64,000 bases of DNA. Origin: Microbacterium sp. Leaf320 (GTDB lineage: Bacteria > Actinomycetota > Actinomycetes > Actinomycetales > Microbacteriaceae). A model generated the notes under the pieces. That model was not told the DNA's origin, did no database searches, and saw nothing but the letters and a program-made list of their open reading frames with translations. Location: the NCBI RefSeq assembly GCF_001423485.1, contig NZ_LMOD01000002.1, forward strand, positions 826,520 through 890,519, given 5' to 3'. Shown here in pieces: positions 51,375 to 60,402 of the stretch. Both the position numbers and the translations under genes were made by a program. Every line of letters begins with the position of its first letter. Position 1 is the stretch's first letter.

Positions 51375-52325
51375 GCCCGTCACGGCGCGGGCGTAGCGCT
51401 CCGAGAGCACCTGCAGCCGTGGGATCAGCTCCGGTGGCGACTCGACCGTGAAGTCCATCATCAGCATCCCGATGTACGCGGCGACGGTGTCGAGGCTGTC
51501 AGCACCCGTGACGAGGATGCAGTGCGTCTCGTCGACGGGTTCGACCACGCCCACTGCGGCATGGATGCGGGCGAGCACCGCCTCGGCGGGAGCATCGATC
51601 CGGAGTCTGGCGTGCACGACCCATCCGCTCACCGCGATCGTGCGCATCGCGAAGGCGGTGTAATCGCCGCCGGGCAGCGGCTGCGGCTCGAAACGGCGAC
51701 GCGTCGGCATCCGCAGTTCCATCCAGTCGACGCGGTAGGTCGACCACTCGCCGCTCTGCAGGTCACGGCCCACGAGATACCAGCGTCGGTGCCAGGTGAG
51801 CAGGCGATACGGCTCGACGAGCGTCGCCACGCTCTCGTAGTCGAACCTCAGCCATTCCTCGCCGCGGATCGCGGTGGCGATCGCCTGCAGTGTGGCGGCG
51901 TCGACCTCAGGGTCCGGGGCGTCGGTGTCATTGTTCTCGGGCGCGCGGTCGACGCTCGAGCGCAGCGCGTCGACCGTCGGACGAAGATGCGAGGGCAGCA
52001 CCTGCTCGAGTTTCGCGAGCGCCCTGGCGCCCGATTCCGCGATGCCCGCTATCCCCGCCGCCGCCCGCAGCCCGACTGTGACCGCGACGGCCTCCTCGTC
52101 GTCGAGAAGCAAGGGCGGAAGCTTGCCGCCCGAGCCGAGCCGGTATCCGCCGATCGATCCCCGCGTCGCATCGACCGGGTAGCCGAGGTCGCGGAGGCGC
52201 TCGACGTCATGGCGGACGGTGCGGGTAGAGACCCCCAGACGCGAGGCGAGCTCGGTGCCGGAGCGCTCGGGGCCCGTCTGCAGCAGAGCCAGAAGGGCGA
52301 GCAATCGAGCTGTCGGATCGGCCAT
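51342..52325 (-). CDS. WYL-domain (YafY-type) transcriptional regulator
   Basis: The 327-aa protein has a DeoR/HTH_11 winged helix (residues 5-60; GTELASRLGVSTRTVRHDVERLRDLGYPV) and a WYL domain (about 135-210; WLRFDYESVATLVEPYRLLTWHRRWYLVGRDL), plus a WCX tail. WYL domains sense nucleotides or other ligands. The ATG at 52325 has an AGGAG site. It is divergent from an epoxide hydrolase gene over a near-perfect inverted repeat and probably regulates it. Its 3' codons double as a terminator. Confidence 0.9.
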   Translation of the reverse strand: MADPTARLLALLALLQTGPERSGTELASRLGVSTRTVRHDVERLRDLGYPVDATRGSIGGYRLGSGGKLPPLLLDDEEAVAVTVGLRAAAGIAGIAESGARALAKLEQVLPSHLRPTVDALRSSVDRAPENNDTDAPDPEVDAATLQAIATAIRGEEWLRFDYESVATLVEPYRLLTWHRRWYLVGRDLQSGEWSTYRVDWMELRMPTRRRFEPQPLPGGDYTAFAMRTIAVSGWVVHARLRIDAPAEAVLARIHAAVGVVEPVDETHCILVTGADSLDTVAAYIGMLMMDFTVESPPELIPRLQVLSERYARAVTGSAAGSRGSGS

Positions 52326-52347
52326 GAGAACTCCTGAAAGCGATTCT

Positions 52348-52376
52348 CCCATTAGGAAGGTATCCAGCCTATTGGG
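52348..52376. promoter_or_regulatory. Operator candidate between WYL regulator and epoxide hydrolase
   Basis: CCCATTAGG (52348-52356) and CCTATTGGG (52368-52376) are inverted copies with one mismatch and an 11-base spacer, in the gap between the divergent genes. The epoxide hydrolase -10 box TACTCT (52381-52386) follows directly, six bases before its ATG. Confidence 0.65.
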
Positions 52377-52392
52377 TTTCTACTCTCGAGAT

Positions 52393-53553
52393 ATGGACAA
52401 CACGAACAGCACCCCCAGCCCCTTCTCCGCTAGGCCTTTCACTGTCTCGGTGCCAGCCGCAGAGGTCGCCGATCTGCATGATCGCCTCGCCCGGACCCGT
52501 CTTCCGCAGCCTTCGCCGACGGATGACTGGGATGCGGGAACCCCCAACACCTACCTTCGCGAAGCGCTCGACGCCTGGCGCGACTTCGACTGGACCGCCG
52601 CCGAGGCCCGCATCAACGCCGTCCCGCACTTCACGACCGAGATCGACGGACAGAACCTGCACTTCATCCACGTCCGCTCCGCGCACAAGGGTGCCACGCC
52701 GCTGCTGCTCGCCCACACGTACCCCGGATCCGCCGTCGACTACCTCGACCTGATCGACGAGCTCGTCGATCCGGTCGCGCACGGCGGGCGGGCGGCGGAC
52801 GCCTTCGACGTCGTGATCCCGGATGCTCCCGGCTACGGCTTCTCGCAGCCGCTGTCCTCGGCGGGCTGGACGACGGCCCGGGTCGCCGCGGCGTACGACC
52901 GTCTGATGCGCGGGCTCGGGTACGACAGCTATGGGATCCACGGCTCCGACAACGGTGCGATGGTCGCGCGTGAGCTCGGCCTGCTGAACCCCGACGGCTT
53001 CCTCGGACTGCATGTGCTGCAGCTCTTCTCGTTCCCTTCCGGAGACCCTGCCGAGTTCGAGAAGCTCGAGCCGCAGGACTACGCCGGGCTCGAGCACATG
53101 CAGTGGTTCCAGTCGGTCGGCGGGTACAACGCGATGAACTCGTCTCGCCCGCAGACCGTCTCGGTGGGCATCAGCGACTCTCCGATCGGATTGCTCGCCT
53201 ACAGCGAGCTCTTCAACTCGTTCGGCAACGGCACGTCGCTCGTGCGGTTGGATCAGATCCTGCTCGAGGTGAGCGTCGCCTGGTTCGCGAACGCGGCCTC
53301 AGGCATGAGCCGCAGCTACCTCGAGAACGCGCGAGCGGATGCGGGGGAAGGGGCGGAGCCGCGCATCAACGCCGCACGCACCGGTGTCGCGGTCTTCAAG
53401 GACGACTTCCAGACGATCCGAGTCTTCGCAGAGCGCGACAACTCGAACATCGTCCACTGGAACCGCTTCGACGAGGGCGGCCACTTCGCCGCCCTCGAGC
53501 GCCCGGCGGTGCTGGCCGGCGACATCCGCGAGTTCTTCGCCGGGGCGCACTGA
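52393..53553 (+). CDS. Epoxide hydrolase (alpha/beta fold, PF06441 N-terminus)
   Basis: The 386-aa enzyme has the epoxide hydrolase N-terminal lid (residues 14-110; DLHDRLARTRLPQ, WDAGTPNTYLREALDAWRDFDW), the oxyanion segment AHTYPGSAVDYLDL, the nucleophile Asp186 in HGSDNGAMVARE and the catalytic His364 in EGGHFAALERP. It opens an epoxide to a diol with water. The physiological epoxide is unknown. Leaderless by the TACTCT box; regulated presumably by the divergent WYL protein. Confidence 0.9.
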   Translation: MDNTNSTPSPFSARPFTVSVPAAEVADLHDRLARTRLPQPSPTDDWDAGTPNTYLREALDAWRDFDWTAAEARINAVPHFTTEIDGQNLHFIHVRSAHKGATPLLLAHTYPGSAVDYLDLIDELVDPVAHGGRAADAFDVVIPDAPGYGFSQPLSSAGWTTARVAAAYDRLMRGLGYDSYGIHGSDNGAMVARELGLLNPDGFLGLHVLQLFSFPSGDPAEFEKLEPQDYAGLEHMQWFQSVGGYNAMNSSRPQTVSVGISDSPIGLLAYSELFNSFGNGTSLVRLDQILLEVSVAWFANAASGMSRSYLENARADAGEGAEPRINAARTGVAVFKDDFQTIRVFAERDNSNIVHWNRFDEGGHFAALERPAVLAGDIREFFAGAH

Positions 53554-53576
53554 GTCGTCCGCCTCCGTAACTGATC

Positions 53577-53608
53577 GAAGACCCCCTCGCTCGCACGAGG
53601 GGGTCTTC
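53577..53608 (+). terminator. Terminator after the epoxide hydrolase gene
   Basis: GAAGACCCCCTCG (53577-53589) pairs perfectly with CGAGGGGGTCTTC (53596-53608) across a 6-base loop. Confidence 0.85.
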
Positions 53609-53617
53609 CGTCAGGGG

Positions 53618-53697
53618 CCGGTCAGTCAGCCGGGTCAGCCGGTCAGCCGGGTCAGTCGGTCAGCCGGGCCGGTCAGTCAGCCGGGTCAGCCGGTCAC
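53618..53697 (-). repeat. Tandem echoes of ACCGGCTGA after the DUF1801 gene
   Basis: On the minus strand the last codons of the DUF1801 gene, ACC-GGC-TGA, are followed by about seven variants of CCCGGCTGA/CTGACCGGC in a row, up to the terminator of the convergent gene. The copies are 8-17 bases apart and mostly out of frame. Confidence 0.8.
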
Positions 53698-54111
53698 AGT
53701 GAGCTGCACCTGATCCGTGCCGCCGGCCTCGACCCAGGCGAGCGAGCGCTCGAGGATGCCACGGAGCACGGCGAGATCGATCTGCTCCAGGTCCTTGATG
53801 TACAGGCATCCGACGCCGGTCGTGTGCGGGCCGAGTGCCGCGAGCGCGTCAGCGTGGGCATCGATGCCGTCGAACAGATAGATCGTGGTCGCCGCCTTGC
53901 GGGGTGCGAAGCCGAGCAGTCCGCTGTCGCCCTCGGTGCCTGTCGGGTACCGGTAGTGGCAGCTGCCGAAGCCGATGATCGTGCCCCAGGTCTGCGGGTC
54001 GCGACCGGTGATGTCCTGCATCAGCGCCGTCAGTGTCTCGGCATCCCGACGACGGATCGCGGGGCTGGAACGGGCGATGAGGCCTGCGACGTCGTCGCCG
54101 GTGGGCTTCAC
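53686..54111 (-). CDS. DUF1801-family protein
   Basis: The 141-aa protein matches the DUF1801/YdhG-like pattern: RRRDAETLTALMQDITGRDPQTWGTIIGFGSCHYRY at the start, then GFAPRKAATTIYLF and GCLYIKDLEQIDLAVLRGIL. The fold resembles frataxin/YjbR; the function is unknown. Its ATG overlaps the stop of the HhH-GPD gene by four bases, so the two form an operon. Confidence 0.88.
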   Translation of the reverse strand: MKPTGDDVAGLIARSSPAIRRRDAETLTALMQDITGRDPQTWGTIIGFGSCHYRYPTGTEGDSGLLGFAPRKAATTIYLFDGIDAHADALAALGPHTTGVGCLYIKDLEQIDLAVLRGILERSLAWVEAGGTDQVQLTVTG

Positions 54112-54680
54112 GCCTTCGCCTTCGCCGCGGCCTTCATCGCCTTCTTGTGCTCGCGCACCTTGGTCAGTGACTCGGGTGACACGATGTCCGCGACGCTGCG
54201 ATAGGAGCCCTCGATGCCGTAGTCGCCGGCGGCCTCACGCCAGCCTTCGCCCGTGAAGCCGTACTGCTTGCCGAGCAGTGCGAGGAAGATCTTCGCCTTC
54301 TGCTCGCCGAAGCCGGGCAGAGCCTTGAGCCGCTTCAGAACCTCGGCTCCGGAGGGATCGCCGTCGGTCCAGATCGCCGACGCGTCACCACCCCACTGAT
54401 CGACGAGATCCTGGCACAGGGTCTGCACGCGGGTGGCCATCGAGCCAGGGAAGCGGTGGACGGCCGGGGTCTGTTTGAACGCCTCGAGGAACTCGTCAGG
54501 GTCCATGCCGGCGATGGTGGACGCATCCGTGGCTCCGGTGCGCTGCTCGATCTTCAGCGGTCCGGCGAAAGCGGTCTCCATGGGAACCTGCTGATCCAGC
54601 AGCATCCCGACCAGAAGCGCGAGAGGGTTGTCGGTGAGCAGAGCGTCTGCGGCGGTGTCTCCGGTGATGTGAAGGGCCAT
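54108..54680 (-). CDS. HhH-GPD-type base-excision DNA repair protein
   Basis: The 190-aa protein has NPLALLVGMLLDQQVPMETAF in its first part and a helix-hairpin-helix as LKALPGFGEQKAKIFLALLGKQYGF near residue 120, in the order of short actinobacterial HhH-GPD proteins. The catalytic Asp expected after the HhH in glycosylases may be D149 or D165; this is not clear. Lesion specificity unknown. CAGACT (54687-54692) lies six bases before the ATG. Confidence 0.85.
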   Translation of the reverse strand: MALHITGDTAADALLTDNPLALLVGMLLDQQVPMETAFAGPLKIEQRTGATDASTIAGMDPDEFLEAFKQTPAVHRFPGSMATRVQTLCQDLVDQWGGDASAIWTDGDPSGAEVLKRLKALPGFGEQKAKIFLALLGKQYGFTGEGWREAAGDYGIEGSYRSVADIVSPESLTKVREHKKAMKAAAKAKA

Positions 54681-54723
54681 GTCTCCAGTCTGACACCCTC
54701 ACCCTCACGCTCACGGGCCGGGT

Positions 54724-55233
54724 TCAGATGCGCTGCAGCTTCGGGAGAGGGCCCTCCAAGCGCGCGATCGAGACCCGGAGGTCGGCGATGTCGCCCTTGA
54801 GCTCGGTCTTGACCTCATAGATCTCCTGCTTCAGTTCGGCCCGCAGTTCGGCGATGTCGCCCTTGAGTTCGGTTCTGAGTTCGGCGATGTCGCCCTTGAG
54901 TTCGGTTCTGAGTTCGGTGATGTCGCCCTTGAGTTCGGTTCTGAGTTCGGTGATGTCGCCCTTGAGTTCGGTTCTGAGTTCGGCGATGTCGCCCTTGAGT
55001 TCGGTTCTGAGATCGGCCATCTCGACTCTGACCTCGGCGATGTCCGCCTTGAGTTCCGTCTTCAGGTCGGCGATGTCGGTTTCGACCTTCGTGAACCGCT
55101 CGTCGATCCTGTCGAAACGCACCTCCAGCCCTCGGGACTGACGGGCGATCATGCGAGAGACCCCGCCGAGCACCGTGGCCGTGAACGCGAAGAGGGCGAT
55201 GATGATGCCGATCACATTCGGGTCCACGAGCAT
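54724..55233 (-). CDS. Membrane-anchored coiled-coil protein with many 11-residue repeats (family copy C)
   Basis: The 169-aa protein has one TM helix (IGIIIALFAFTATVLGGV) and a run of about ten 11-residue units of TELKGDIAELR, ending SIARLEGPLPKLQRI. The layout matches copy A (30399) and the TM part of copy B (40178): TM anchor, hendecad coiled coil, and R-(I/L)-E-G-P near the end. The ATG at 55233 has CAGACT (55240-55245) six bases upstream and shares GGGAGC-ATG with copy A. A cytoplasmic rod about 10-15 nm long is predicted. Function unknown. Confidence 0.82.
   Translation of the reverse strand: MLVDPNVIGIIIALFAFTATVLGGVSRMIARQSRGLEVRFDRIDERFTKVETDIADLKTELKADIAEVRVEMADLRTELKGDIAELRTELKGDITELRTELKGDITELRTELKGDIAELRTELKGDIAELRAELKQEIYEVKTELKGDIADLRVSIARLEGPLPKLQRI
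54841..55060 (-). repeat. 33-bp tandem repeats encoding hendecads (copy C)
   Basis: About six 33-bp units, core CCCTTGAGTTCGGTTCTGAG, are nearly identical, so unit number could change by slippage while keeping the frame. Confidence 0.9.
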
Positions 55234-55378
55234 GCTCCCAGTCTGCGCCGAGCGTCGGGCGCTGTCATGGGTTCGACGATATGAAGCAGGAGCGATGCGC
55301 GTGGCCCGGTCGTCGTCCGATTCCCGAGGGTGGGGGACAGGCCCCGGCCGAAGGGTCCTGTGCAGAAGGGGTCGCGAC

Positions 55379-56680
55379 TCAGGCGGTCGCGGCGTCGTCG
55401 GACGACTGCGCAGGCTCGACCGGCTTGATGCCGTACAGCGTCGAGAGTGCGGCGGCGAACTCATCCGCCTGACCGGTGGCCGCGAGCTCGTGCGCGCGCG
55501 TGGTCGGCGTGTGCAGCAGAACGCCGGTGAGGTGGCGAAGCGCCTGCTCGACCTTGCCGTCTTCATCGCCGCGCGCGCGGGCGCGGCCGATCTCGGCTTC
55601 CAACAGCGCGAACATGTGCGACCGCAGGGCGACGACGGACGGAGTCACGCTCTGTCGGCTGCCGACGACGTGGAAGGTGTCGGCGGCCTCGCGCACGACG
55701 GTGCGCGCGGCATCCGTCGCCTGCAGCTCTTCGAGCGGGGCGTGCAGGCTGATGGTCTCGAGGTCGAGCAGCGCGACGCCTTCGAGGGTCGCGACAGCGG
55801 GATCGACGTTGCGGGGCATGCCCAGGTCGACGACCATCTGGCTGTGCGACGAGACGGGGCAGCCCTCTGGGGCGATGCCGGTCGGCGCCTGCAGATGCTC
55901 AGGGGTCAGCACGGGTTCTGTCGCGGCCGTGCAGGTGATCAGCAGGCTCGATCGCGACGCGATGCGAGCGTAGTCCTCGGCCGCTACCGGGCGGATGCCG
56001 TGCTTCGCGGCAAACTTCTCGGCGCGACCAGAGGGCGAGTAGACCGAGATGTTGACGGCCCCGCGCTCGCGGAGCGTCGCGAGCGTGACCGCGGCGTAGG
56101 CGCCGGTGCCGACGAGCAGCACGCGCTCGGTCGACCAATCGGCGATTCGGCTGTCGGCGAGTTCGAGCGCGAGTCGCACGAGCGACCGGCCCGCACGGCC
56201 GAGTGCCGTGACGTTCTTGACCTTGCGCTGCGCCTGGCTCGCGCGCTGGAACAGTCGCTCGAGTTCGGGGGAGGTGGTGCCCTCCTTGCGGGCGGACTTC
56301 AGCGCGCGGCGCACCTGCCCTGCGATCTCGCCCTCGCCGGAGACGACGGATTCGAGTCCTGAGGCGACCGAGAAGAGATGCTCGGCGACACGGCGGCCGG
56401 AGTGCACCTCGTAGGCGCCGTCGAGTTCTGCGGTGCTGATGCCGGTCGAGGATTCGACGGCTTCGAGAACCGCCTCGACGCCGATCGCACCCGCGGCGGT
56501 GACCGGCTCGTCCATCTCGACGTAGGCCTCGAAGCGGTTGCAGGTAGCAAGAACGACCGCACCCTGCACGCAGGACGCCATGTCCACCACAGTGGAGGCG
56601 ACGTCGTCGGGGGTGCGGCTCAGGCGTTCGAGCAATTCGAAGGAGGCGGTCTTGTGACTCGCCGTGACAACCAGCAGCAC
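55379..56680 (-). CDS. hemA: Glutamyl-tRNA reductase
   Basis: HemA reduces glutamyl-tRNA to glutamate-1-semialdehyde, the first step of C5-pathway haem synthesis. The 433-aa protein has the catalytic cysteine in ATCNRFE (near residue 50), [23 protein letters not shown], the NADPH loop [10 protein letters not shown] and a C-terminal dimerisation helix region. The GTG at 56680 follows TAGAAT (56687-56692) by six bases. It is divergent from hemE. HemA proteins are often controlled by haem-dependent proteolysis; nothing in the sequence shows this here. Confidence 0.94.
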   Translation of the reverse strand: MLLVVTASHKTASFELLERLSRTPDDVASTVVDMASCVQGAVVLATCNRFEAYVEMDEPVTAAGAIGVEAVLEAVESSTGISTAELDGAYEVHSGRRVAEHLFSVASGLESVVSGEGEIAGQVRRALKSARKEGTTSPELERLFQRASQAQRKVKNVTALGRAGRSLVRLALELADSRIADWSTERVLLVGTGAYAAVTLATLRERGAVNISVYSPSGRAEKFAAKHGIRPVAAEDYARIASRSSLLITCTAATEPVLTPEHLQAPTGIAPEGCPVSSHSQMVVDLGMPRNVDPAVATLEGVALLDLETISLHAPLEELQATDAARTVVREAADTFHVVGSRQSVTPSVVALRSHMFALLEAEIGRARARGDEDGKVEQALRHLTGVLLHTPTTRAHELAATGQADEFAAALSTLYGIKPVEPAQSSDDAATA

Positions 56681-56741
56681 GCATCGATTCTACCTGAGGC
56701 TTCATGCAGGTCGGCCCAGGACCGGATGGGAGGATGGAGGC

Positions 56742-57764
56742 ATGGCCCTCTCCGATGCTCCGCTGCTGCGCGCCCTCACCGGCCCCCGACCCGAGCATGC
56801 CCCCGTCTGGTTCATGCGGCAGGCGGGCAGGTCGCTGCCCGAGTACCGCGAGCTGAGGGTCGGAACGCGCATGCTCGACGCCTGCCTCACGCCCGACCTC
56901 GCCGCCGAGATCACCCTCCAGCCGGTGCGTCGCCACGGTGTGGATGCCGCGGTGTTCTTCAGCGACATCGTCATCCCGCTGCGTCTTGCCGGTGTGGACG
57001 TCGAGATCGAGGCCGGCCGCGGTCCCGTCTTCGCGAATCCCGTGCGCACTGCGGCCGACGTCGACCGCATCACGGCGATCGATCCGCTCTCACTCGACGG
57101 CACCGCGATCGCCGAGGCTGTCGGCATCGTCACAGCGGAGCTCGGTGATACCCCCCTGATCGGCTTCGCGGGTGCACCGTTCACCCTCGCGGCGTACCTG
57201 GTCGAGGGTGGCCCGTCGAAGGAGCACCTGCGCGCTCGGGCCATGATGCACTCGGATCCCGAGTCGTGGAACCGTCTCGCGGGCTGGTTGGCGCAGGTCT
57301 CGCGTCGCTTCCTCGAGATCCAGCGCGATGCCGGAGCATCCGTCGTGCAGCTGTTCGACTCGTGGGCGGGATCGCTGAGCACCGCCGACTATCGCGCCTT
57401 CGTCGCCCCGCACTCCCACGTGGCACTCGAGGGCATCGGAGTGCCGAGCATCCACTTCGGCGTCGGCACCGGGCCCTTCCTCGCGGACATGCGGCTGGGC
57501 GGCATCGCAGACGGTGTCGGCGTCGACTGGCGACTGCCGCTGGACGAGGCCGCGGCGATCCTCGGACCAGACGTCTCGGTGCAGGGCAACATCGACCCGG
57601 CGCTGCTCTCGGCTCCGTGGCCGGTGCTCGAGGCTCATGTGCGCGACGTGGTCGAGCGCGGTCGCGCTGCCCGTGGCCACATCGTCAACCTCGGACACGG
57701 CGTGCCGCCCGAGACCGACCCCGATCAGCTCACGCGCATCGTCGAACTGGTGCACTCGATCTGA
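56742..57764 (+). CDS. hemE: Uroporphyrinogen decarboxylase
   Basis: HemE removes four carboxyls from uroporphyrinogen III to give coproporphyrinogen III. The 340-aa protein shows [17 protein letters not shown] at residues 20-40, [26 protein letters not shown] and GNIDPALL, all in family positions. The ATG at 56742 has a GGAGG site. It starts the haem gene run on the plus strand. Confidence 0.95.
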   Translation: MALSDAPLLRALTGPRPEHAPVWFMRQAGRSLPEYRELRVGTRMLDACLTPDLAAEITLQPVRRHGVDAAVFFSDIVIPLRLAGVDVEIEAGRGPVFANPVRTAADVDRITAIDPLSLDGTAIAEAVGIVTAELGDTPLIGFAGAPFTLAAYLVEGGPSKEHLRARAMMHSDPESWNRLAGWLAQVSRRFLEIQRDAGASVVQLFDSWAGSLSTADYRAFVAPHSHVALEGIGVPSIHFGVGTGPFLADMRLGGIADGVGVDWRLPLDEAAAILGPDVSVQGNIDPALLSAPWPVLEAHVRDVVERGRAARGHIVNLGHGVPPETDPDQLTRIVELVHSI

Positions 57765-57802
57765 CGGATTCCGCTCGCCGGAGGTGTATCTAGCTCGAGT
57801 GC

Positions 57803-57808
57803 TATATT
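57803..57808 (+). promoter_or_regulatory. -10 box of the leaderless ArsR gene
   Basis: TATATT ends six bases before the ATG at 57815. The preceding ATCTAGCTCGAGTGCTA stretch contains inverted elements (TAGC-N6-GCTA, CTCGAG) that may be the regulator's own operator. Confidence 0.65.
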
Positions 57809-57814
57809 GCAAAC

Positions 57815-58153
57815 ATGGCAGACAGCGCGTCAGACATCTTCACCGCGTTGGCCCACCCGACCCGGCGTCAGATTCTTCAGGACCTCAAAGAGGGGGAGCT
57901 CGCGGCGGGCGAGATCGCGTCGCGATTCTCGTCGAGTGGGCCGACCATCTCGCGGCACCTCAGCGTGCTGCGTCAGGCCGGGCTCGTCAGCGAGCGACGC
58001 GATGCCAACCGAATCCTCTACTCGCTGGTGGGCGAGCGCCTGGCGCTCTCGGTCGGCGACTTCCTCTCGACCGTGTGCCCCGAGCAGATGGTGCTCCGCG
58101 AGGTGCGCAAACGCGGCTCCGGCCGCGCGGCACAGACTCCCGCCGAAGCCTGA
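57815..58153 (+). CDS. ArsR/SmtB-type winged-helix regulator
   Basis: The 112-aa protein has DIFTALAHPTRRQILQDLKEGELAAGEIASRFSSSGPTISRHLSVLRQAGLVSERRDANRILYSL-type ArsR sequence over residues 5-70 (read in segments). There is no CxC metal site, so it resembles SdpR-like rather than metal-sensing members. It has its own leaderless promoter inside the haem cluster. A link to haem control is possible but unproven. Confidence 0.9.
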   Translation: MADSASDIFTALAHPTRRQILQDLKEGELAAGEIASRFSSSGPTISRHLSVLRQAGLVSERRDANRILYSLVGERLALSVGDFLSTVCPEQMVLREVRKRGSGRAAQTPAEA

Positions 58154-58235
58154 GCGCGCGACCCGCCAGCGCGCGTGCCTGTTTCTCCGGTCTGCGACCG
58201 GATGCCGCCCCGGCTGCGGGTGAAAGGATTGACCC

Positions 58236-59780
58236 ATGACCCCGAAGCCCGCGAACCGTGAGTCGTCCCGTGCCGAGCCCGCCGATCTGGCCGTCCGCGC
58301 GGCGAAGCGACACATCGTCGTGGTCGGCGGTGGCATCGGCGGGTTGATCGCGGCCCGCGAATGCGTGAAGGTCGGCATGCGCGTGACGCTGCTGGAAGGG
58401 TCGGATGCCGTGGGCGGAGCGATCCGTCGAGCAGAACTCGACGGGATCGTGGTCGATGCAGGAGCCGAGAGCTACGCGACCAGAGGCGGCCGGGTGCGCG
58501 CGCTCCTCGGGGAGCTCGGTCTCGAAGATCGCATCGTCGCCCCCGCGGCAGGAGGCGCCTGGCTCGCCGGCATCCCCGGTGTCGGGGCCGCGCCACTGCC
58601 GGTCGGCGGGATCCTCGGCATCCCCGGCAACCCGTTCCAGGAGGACGTCCGCCGCGTCATCGGATGGTCGGGAGCGTGGCGTGCGTACCTCGATCGTGTG
58701 CGCCCGCCGCTGACGATCGGCCACAACCACAGCCTCGGCAAGCTGGTGTCGTCGCGCATGGGGGCCAAGGTCCGCGACCGTCTCGTCGCGCCCGTGACGA
58801 CCGGTGTGTACTCCGCGTCACCCGACGACGTCGACGTCGACATCGCCGCTCCGGGTCTCAATGCCGCGCTGACGAGCGTCGGCTCGCTGTCGGGAGCCGT
58901 CCAGGTGCTGCGCGAGCAGAGCGCAGCGCGGGCCGCCCAGGCTTCGCGTGCCGCCCAGGCTCCCGGCGCCGCGGTCGAGGGGATCGACGGCGGCATGATG
59001 GTGCTGGTCGAGGCGCTCGTCGCAGACATCGAGAAGCTCGGCGGGGTGGTCCGCACGGCCGCTCGCGTGACGGAGATCACCCAGGCCGGAGCCGCCTGGA
59101 CCGTTCGGGCCGAGGTGAAGACCACTGTCGACGCGAGCGATGAGTCCGATGCCGGCGAGGTGGAAGATCTCGATCTCACCGCCGACGGGGTCGTGATCGC
59201 CACCTCCGAGGATGTCGCGCGCCGGCTGCTCGACAAGACGGTGCCGGCGCTCGCCGAGACCACGGCGGCCGACGCCCCCGAGATCGAGATCGTGACCCTG
59301 CTGCTGACTGCGTCGGCGTTGGACGGCGCCCCTCGTGGCACCGGTGTGCTCACTGTCCCCGGAAGTCACACGGCCAAGGCACTGACCCACTCGAGTGCGA
59401 AGTGGGGCTGGGTGCGCGACGCAGCCGGCGGCCGGCACCTCCTGCGCGTCTCCTTCGGGGCTCAGGGCGAGCCTGCCGCGACAGCAGGCCTCGACGACGC
59501 CGCTGCCGCGCGACTCGCCTTGCGTGAAGCATCCGCTCTGCTCGGCGTCACGCTGCCCGAAAGCGCCCTCGTCGACGCGCATCGTGCGCGCTACGTGCAG
59601 TCGCAGCCCGCCTCGATCATCGGCTCGGCTGCGCGACGCGAGGCGGCGCGAAGCGCCATCCAGGCGGTCTCCGGGGTCGCAGCGGTGGGGGCGTGGCTCG
59701 CCGGCACCGGTCTGGCGCAGGTCATCCCGGATGCGCGAGAGGAAGCGGATCGCCTTCGTCGAGCACTGCTCTGGGACTGA
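58236..59780 (+). CDS. hemG: Coproporphyrinogen III oxidase (HemY/CgoX type)
   Basis: The 514-aa FAD enzyme oxidises coproporphyrinogen III to coproporphyrin III in the HemQ route. It shows the FAD fingerprint VVVGGGIGGLIAARE near residue 30, DAGAESYATRGG, and the C-terminal GVAAVGAWLAGTGLAQVI. HemY-type enzymes of actinobacteria use the coproporphyrin route, and hemQ is nearby, so CgoX is the likelier role than protoporphyrinogen oxidase. It has an Ala-rich insertion around residues 225-245. AAAGGA ribosome site. Confidence 0.9.
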   Translation: MTPKPANRESSRAEPADLAVRAAKRHIVVVGGGIGGLIAARECVKVGMRVTLLEGSDAVGGAIRRAELDGIVVDAGAESYATRGGRVRALLGELGLEDRIVAPAAGGAWLAGIPGVGAAPLPVGGILGIPGNPFQEDVRRVIGWSGAWRAYLDRVRPPLTIGHNHSLGKLVSSRMGAKVRDRLVAPVTTGVYSASPDDVDVDIAAPGLNAALTSVGSLSGAVQVLREQSAARAAQASRAAQAPGAAVEGIDGGMMVLVEALVADIEKLGGVVRTAARVTEITQAGAAWTVRAEVKTTVDASDESDAGEVEDLDLTADGVVIATSEDVARRLLDKTVPALAETTAADAPEIEIVTLLLTASALDGAPRGTGVLTVPGSHTAKALTHSSAKWGWVRDAAGGRHLLRVSFGAQGEPAATAGLDDAAAARLALREASALLGVTLPESALVDAHRARYVQSQPASIIGSAARREAARSAIQAVSGVAAVGAWLAGTGLAQVIPDAREEADRLRRALLWD

Positions 59781-59978
59781 TCCGAGAACCGGACGTGTCG
59801 TGATCGCCGGGTCGCGCCTGCCCGCTCTCCCGGGCCAACCCGAAAGACGCTCTGCTGTCAACCCTCTGGCCGATAGATGCCCAAATCGGCATACGGGGCT
59901 ACGCTGGACACCTGGCAGGCGGCGCCGAGCCGCCGGTTCGCCCCAGGCGTTCACACCGGAACAACGTGAGGAGACCCC

Positions 59979-60401
59979 ATGAAGGGGAAGATCGGACTCG
60001 TCGTAGGACTCGGCGTGGGATACGTGCTCGGAACGCGCGCAGGACGCGAGCGCTACGAGCAGATCAAGACGCAGTGGCTCAAGGTCTGGAACCTCGACCC
60101 CGTGCAGGAGCAGGTCGACCGGGTCAAGGGGTACGTCGGCGACAAGGCCGCGGCCGTGCCCGGTGCGATCTGGACCGGCGTGCAGAAGGTCGTCAAGTCG
60201 GCAGGCGGCGGCGACAAGACCGCCGGTCAGCGTCTCGACTCGGCTGTCGCCGCAGGCAAGAAGGCCGCTGAGGACATCGTGGATGCGACCGAGGACGCCG
60301 TCGACGAGGCCAAGGACGCCGCGAAGAAGCCGGCTGCGAAGAAGCCTGCTGTCAAGAAGCCGGCATCCTCGAGCTCGACCGCTGCGAAGTCCGGTAGCTG
60401 A
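59979..60401 (+). CDS. YtxH-like envelope protein, 140 aa
   Basis: The protein starts with a short hydrophobic helix (IGLVVGLGVGYVLGTRAGRERY), then an amphipathic helical region and a Lys/Ala/Pro tail (KKPAAKKPAVKKPA) like histone H1. This resembles YtxH-type stress proteins. AGGAG ribosome site. It begins a three-gene run with a holin-like protein and a DUF3618-like protein, with one or no bases between the genes. The 198 bases before it hold only a TACGCT box at 59900-59905. Confidence 0.82.
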   Translation: MKGKIGLVVGLGVGYVLGTRAGRERYEQIKTQWLKVWNLDPVQEQVDRVKGYVGDKAAAVPGAIWTGVQKVVKSAGGGDKTAGQRLDSAVAAGKKAAEDIVDATEDAVDEAKDAAKKPAAKKPAVKKPASSSSTAAKSGS

Positions 60402-60402
60402 C

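Noticed and set aside
54841..55060. CRISPR-like regular repeats of about 33 bp
   Set aside because: The repeats are contiguous without spacers and are in frame, encoding an 11-residue coiled-coil unit.
57797..57805. A CIRCE (HrcA) half-site, GAGTGCTAT, before the ArsR gene
   Set aside because: The partner half TTAGCACTC at the nine-base spacing is absent, so this is not a CIRCE element.
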